Of a DNA stretch of 8,695 nucleotides, positions 6,453 to 8,695 are shown one piece after another. The stretch is taken from NCBI GenBank assembly GCA_027729865.1, contig JAQCBM010000072.1, positions 1 to 8,695 on the forward strand. The letters are read 5' to 3'. Numbering within the stretch: position 1 is the stretch's first letter; the number at the start of each line of letters is the position of its first letter. Position numbers and translations under genes: made by a program. This stretch comes from Actinomycetota bacterium. Its GTDB lineage: Bacteria; Actinomycetota; Actinomycetes; S36-B12. The notes under the pieces are model-generated. The model was not told the origin of the DNA and did no database searches. It saw nothing but the letters and a program-made list of their open reading frames with translations.

Positions 6453-6463
6453 CGGATTGACGG

Positions 6464-7792
6464 TTACGAGTCCAGGGCAGCCGGTTCGGTGAAGGCGGGC
6501 ACCCAACGCACGAGTTCCCCGCGCACCGGGACAGTGGCTTCTAGCTGGCACAACACACCGATGCTGCCCAGCCATACGCGATGAATAAGGGCGTACGACG
6601 GCGGCAGATTGATCTTCAACCCGATGGCGAAGTCCGGGTTGCGGATGTCGTTGATCCGCGTGAACTGACCGCGTAGCCATTCGCGGCTGAAGTGGAAGTA
6701 CTCATGACGGGTCGGCTCCACGAAGGGGCTCAAGTAATCGAGCAGTTGCTCCGGATCAACCTCCACGTGGGGAAGTAAGAACCCTTCTTCGCGCAGCCCC
6801 TCCATGACGGTCTCGGCGTCTCCGCTCTGTGCGATTCGAAGCAGGGAACCCATCGCGGTGGGGAGGCCGTCGGGAAGTACCGCAACGGCTCCGAAGTCGA
6901 AGACGCACAAACGCCCGTCGTCGGTGAGACGGAAGTTTCCAGGGTGTGGATCCGCATGCAAGAGCCCGGCCCGAGCAGGTCCGGAAAGCAGGAAACGTTC
7001 GTAGAGCAGGCCTATGTGATCGCGTTCTTCTTGGGTGCCGTTGGCGATGATGTCCGACATCGGGCGTCCGTCCACCCACTCGCTGACCAGTACGTGCGGG
7101 GCGGCGGCCAACACATGTGGAATGTGGAAATCCGGATCACCTTCGAACGCCACCGCGAATTGGCGCTGGTACTTCGATTCGCCAAGGTAGTCGAGTTCTT
7201 CTATGACCCGCGCCTTGAGTTCAGCGACCAGGGGCTTGATATCCAGCCCTGGAACCCAGGACGCGAAGAGGCGTCCCATTCGCGCCATCTGATTCAAGTC
7301 GGCGATCAGAGCCTTGTCGGCTCCCGGGTATTGCACCTTGACCGCAACGGTCCGCCCGTCGTGCCAGATCGCTTTGTGCACTTGACCGATCGAGGCAGCA
7401 GCGGCCGGCTTGTCGTCGAATTCGAGGAAGCGTTCACGCCAATGGGAACCGAGTGAATCAGCCAAGATGGTGTGAATGGTCGATGCAGGCATCGCTGGTG
7501 CTGCGTCCTGCAGCTTGGTCAGCGTTGCCCGATAGGGCGCGGCGACCTCTTCAGGCAGAGCCGCTTCAAAAATGCTCATCGCCTGGCCAAGCTTCATCGC
7601 TCCGCCCTTGAGCTCGCCAAGTACCGAGAAGATCTGCTCGGCTGTGCGCTGCTGAATCTCAGCGGTCACCACCTCGGCTGGTCGACCGCCTACCCGCTTG
7701 CCGAAGCCCAAGGCGGCCCGACCCGCATAGGACGCAGGCAGCGTTGCGATCCGCACACCGCGCGTGAGGGCGTTCTTAGGAATCTCCGGCAC
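6464..7792 (-). CDS. ABC1/UbiB-family atypical kinase
   Basis: A 442-residue ABC1 (ADCK/UbiB) protein of the type next to uvrD2 in mycobacteria (Rv3197-like). It shows the family's KxGQ motif (K67-Q70), the Ala-rich loop AAAASIGQ (130-137) that replaces the usual P-loop, and VAVKVQYPG with the nucleotide-binding Lys152. Then come EELDYLGE (198-205), the catalytic loop HADPHPGNF (279-287) and DFG (299-301). All core residues are present, so ATP binding or ATPase activity is likely. No terminal transmembrane helix is visible, unlike proteobacterial UbiB. The substrate is unknown; ubiquinone synthesis is unlikely in an actinobacterium. GTG 7792 starts a family-like N-terminus, with only a weak ribosome binding site. 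It lies 57 bases downstream of the E1-like gene on the same strand and in the same frame, separated by one TAA, and they probably form an operon. Confidence 0.94.
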   Translation of the reverse strand: MPEIPKNALTRGVRIATLPASYAGRAALGFGKRVGGRPAEVVTAEIQQRTAEQIFSVLGELKGGAMKLGQAMSIFEAALPEEVAAPYRATLTKLQDAAPAMPASTIHTILADSLGSHWRERFLEFDDKPAAAASIGQVHKAIWHDGRTVAVKVQYPGADKALIADLNQMARMGRLFASWVPGLDIKPLVAELKARVIEELDYLGESKYQRQFAVAFEGDPDFHIPHVLAAAPHVLVSEWVDGRPMSDIIANGTQEERDHIGLLYERFLLSGPARAGLLHADPHPGNFRLTDDGRLCVFDFGAVAVLPDGLPTAMGSLLRIAQSGDAETVMEGLREEGFLLPHVEVDPEQLLDYLSPFVEPTRHEYFHFSREWLRGQFTRINDIRNPDFAIGLKINLPPSYALIHRVWLGSIGVLCQLEATVPVRGELVRWVPAFTEPAALDS

Positions 7793-7849
7793 CTGACCAT
7801 TGTCACCGAGTACCCCGGCCTTCGCCTGTTGCGGGTCGATCCGCAGCGC

Positions 7850-8695
7850 TTAGCCCGCCCAGCCGCAACCACACGCAGGATGGGGAGTCGGAACTTCGTA
7901 CGTGGGCAGCGGGTGAGGGAACCTCCACTGAATGCGGTGGGCTGGTGAGTTGCGTGCCGAATCAATCCAGTGCCGAACCATCGCCACGGCGCTGTTGGCC
8001 GCTTGCCAGGACACGAGTGGATCTGAGTCAAACCCCAAGGCCAACTGTGCCGCGCGCCACTGATCCACGAGTTGCGGCCACTGCGGATCGCTGTCGCAAC
8101 TGTGCAGGTGCAGGCAGTTCAAACACGGAGTTCGTCCGGGGACCACGAGCGGGCCAACGCTGAGGTGACCGCGGTAGACGCTGACGGGAAGGTGGGGGCG
8201 ATCGCCCACAAGAGGCGGCTCGGTCTCCTCTGCGGGCAACAGCGCTTCGGGTGCGTTGATCCCATGCGAGCCGACGACCACGATGAGGTCCGCATCCTGG
8301 GGATCGGCCACCGTCAAGCCGCAATCGACAAGCAGCGCAGCAATGGCGTCAGCAAGAGATCCACAGCCGTGAATTCCGATGCGCCAGGTGGTCCGCGCGG
8401 CGATTGCCGATTGAGGATCCGGGTGCCACTCCGATAGCGCGAGGACATGCGGCTGCAGCGCTGTTCGTGCATGGGGGGATAGCCACCAACATTCCGTTTG
8501 TGGAGCGAGTACACCGAGCCCATGCAGATAGTTGACGATTGCTTTCGCGCGAGGCTCGCTTCCGACAAGCCCGATGTCGGTATCGGTCCCTGTGTCGGCT
8601 AACGAACATAGCCAGGCGACTTCATCGGCGGACAGGTCCATTGCTGCGCGGTGATCACCGATGTAGATCGTTCGCTCGCCGCCGTAGATGACGGG
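7850..8695 (-). CDS. ThiF/TOMM cyclodehydratase-like (E1-like) protein, 5' end outside window
   Basis: The frame stays open from an ATG at 8641 to the window edge. The extra 18 codons read like protein (RTIYIGDHRAAM), so the gene probably starts outside. Counting from that ATG, residues 1-80 look like a winged-helix or leader-binding region. Residues 86-125 form a Rossmann-like segment with a glycine-rich turn (IHGCGSLA). A VGPLVVPGRTPCLNC block (162-176) follows, and the protein ends with HPACGCGW. C173/C176 and C257/C259 form the CxxC plus CxC zinc site of E1-like proteins. The closest family I recognise is the TOMM precursor-binding cyclodehydratase/ThiF-like group. No precursor peptide, YcaO or dehydrogenase gene is in view, so a thiazole/oxazole peptide pathway is not supported. 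It precedes the ABC1 kinase gene on the same strand. The fold is fairly sure and the function is not known. Confidence 0.75.
   Translation of the reverse strand, partial: PVIYGGERTIYIGDHRAAMDLSADEVAWLCSLADTGTDTDIGLVGSEPRAKAIVNYLHGLGVLAPQTECWWLSPHARTALQPHVLALSEWHPDPQSAIAARTTWRIGIHGCGSLADAIAALLVDCGLTVADPQDADLIVVVGSHGINAPEALLPAEETEPPLVGDRPHLPVSVYRGHLSVGPLVVPGRTPCLNCLHLHSCDSDPQWPQLVDQWRAAQLALGFDSDPLVSWQAANSAVAMVRHWIDSARNSPAHRIQWRFPHPLPTYEVPTPHPACGCGWAG

Noticed and set aside
6944..7456. Long open frame on the + strand opposite the kinase gene (170 codons)
   Set aside because: The minus-strand frame carries every ABC1 motif. The opposite frame has no recognisable domain and is a by-product of GC-rich codon use.
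7472..7948. 158-codon + strand frame spanning the kinase 5' end and the E1-like 3' end
   Set aside because: It crosses two well-supported genes on the other strand, is Arg/His-rich and has no family features.
7850..8695. A thiazole/oxazole RiPP biosynthesis cluster
   Set aside because: Only the E1-like protein is present; there is no YcaO, dehydrogenase, precursor or transporter gene in view.

Overview
The window reads as chromosomal DNA of an actinobacterium (Actinomycetota). G+C is moderately high, about 60% by eye, and GTG starts are frequent. The gene set is an actinobacterial DNA-repair and redox locus: an AdnB-type helicase-nuclease end, NudC, a mycoredoxin, a UvrD2 helicase with tetracysteine and HRDC domains, an ABC1/UbiB-family kinase and a ThiF/cyclodehydratase-like protein. 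From memory, the order and alternating orientation (adnB, nudC, then mrx1 on the other strand, uvrD2, then the kinase on the other strand) match the Rv3202c-Rv3196 region of Mycobacterium tuberculosis. I cannot place the organism below phylum.

Layout. 1-384 (+) is the C-terminal RecB-like nuclease end of a helicase-nuclease, probably AdnB, cut by the left edge. 381-1652 (-) is a membrane acyltransferase-3 protein whose stop codon overlaps that of adnB. 1696-2658 (+) is nudC, tail-to-tail with mrx1 (2663-2941, -). Just upstream of mrx1 on the same strand is a membrane-anchored DM13-domain protein (2996-3604, -), and the two look like one operon. A 171-bp divergent spacer carries a strong ribosome binding site, a candidate ECF-sigma promoter and a small palindrome. 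3776-4309 (+) is an unrecognised multi-pass membrane protein. 4383-6452 (+) is uvrD2. 6464-7792 (-) is the ABC1-family kinase. 7850-8695 (-) is a ThiF/TOMM-cyclodehydratase-like protein that runs off the right edge.

How it fits together. AdnB and UvrD2 are DNA-repair motors. NudC (NAD(H) and NAD-capped RNA hydrolysis) and mycoredoxin (mycothiol-linked disulfide reduction) are redox housekeeping enzymes. The kinase and the E1-like protein form a head-to-tail pair of unknown joint function. Compared with the mycobacterial layout as I remember it, the acyltransferase sits where an ion-channel gene lies, the DM13 and membrane-protein genes are inserted between mrx1 and uvrD2, and whiB7 is missing between uvrD2 and the kinase.

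No RNA genes, mobile elements, CRISPR arrays or complete new defence system were seen. The points most worth a second look are the DM13-mycoredoxin pair with its ECF-like promoter, the orphan E1-like protein next to the kinase, the incomplete zinc ribbon of NudC, and three very tight tail-to-tail gene pairs.
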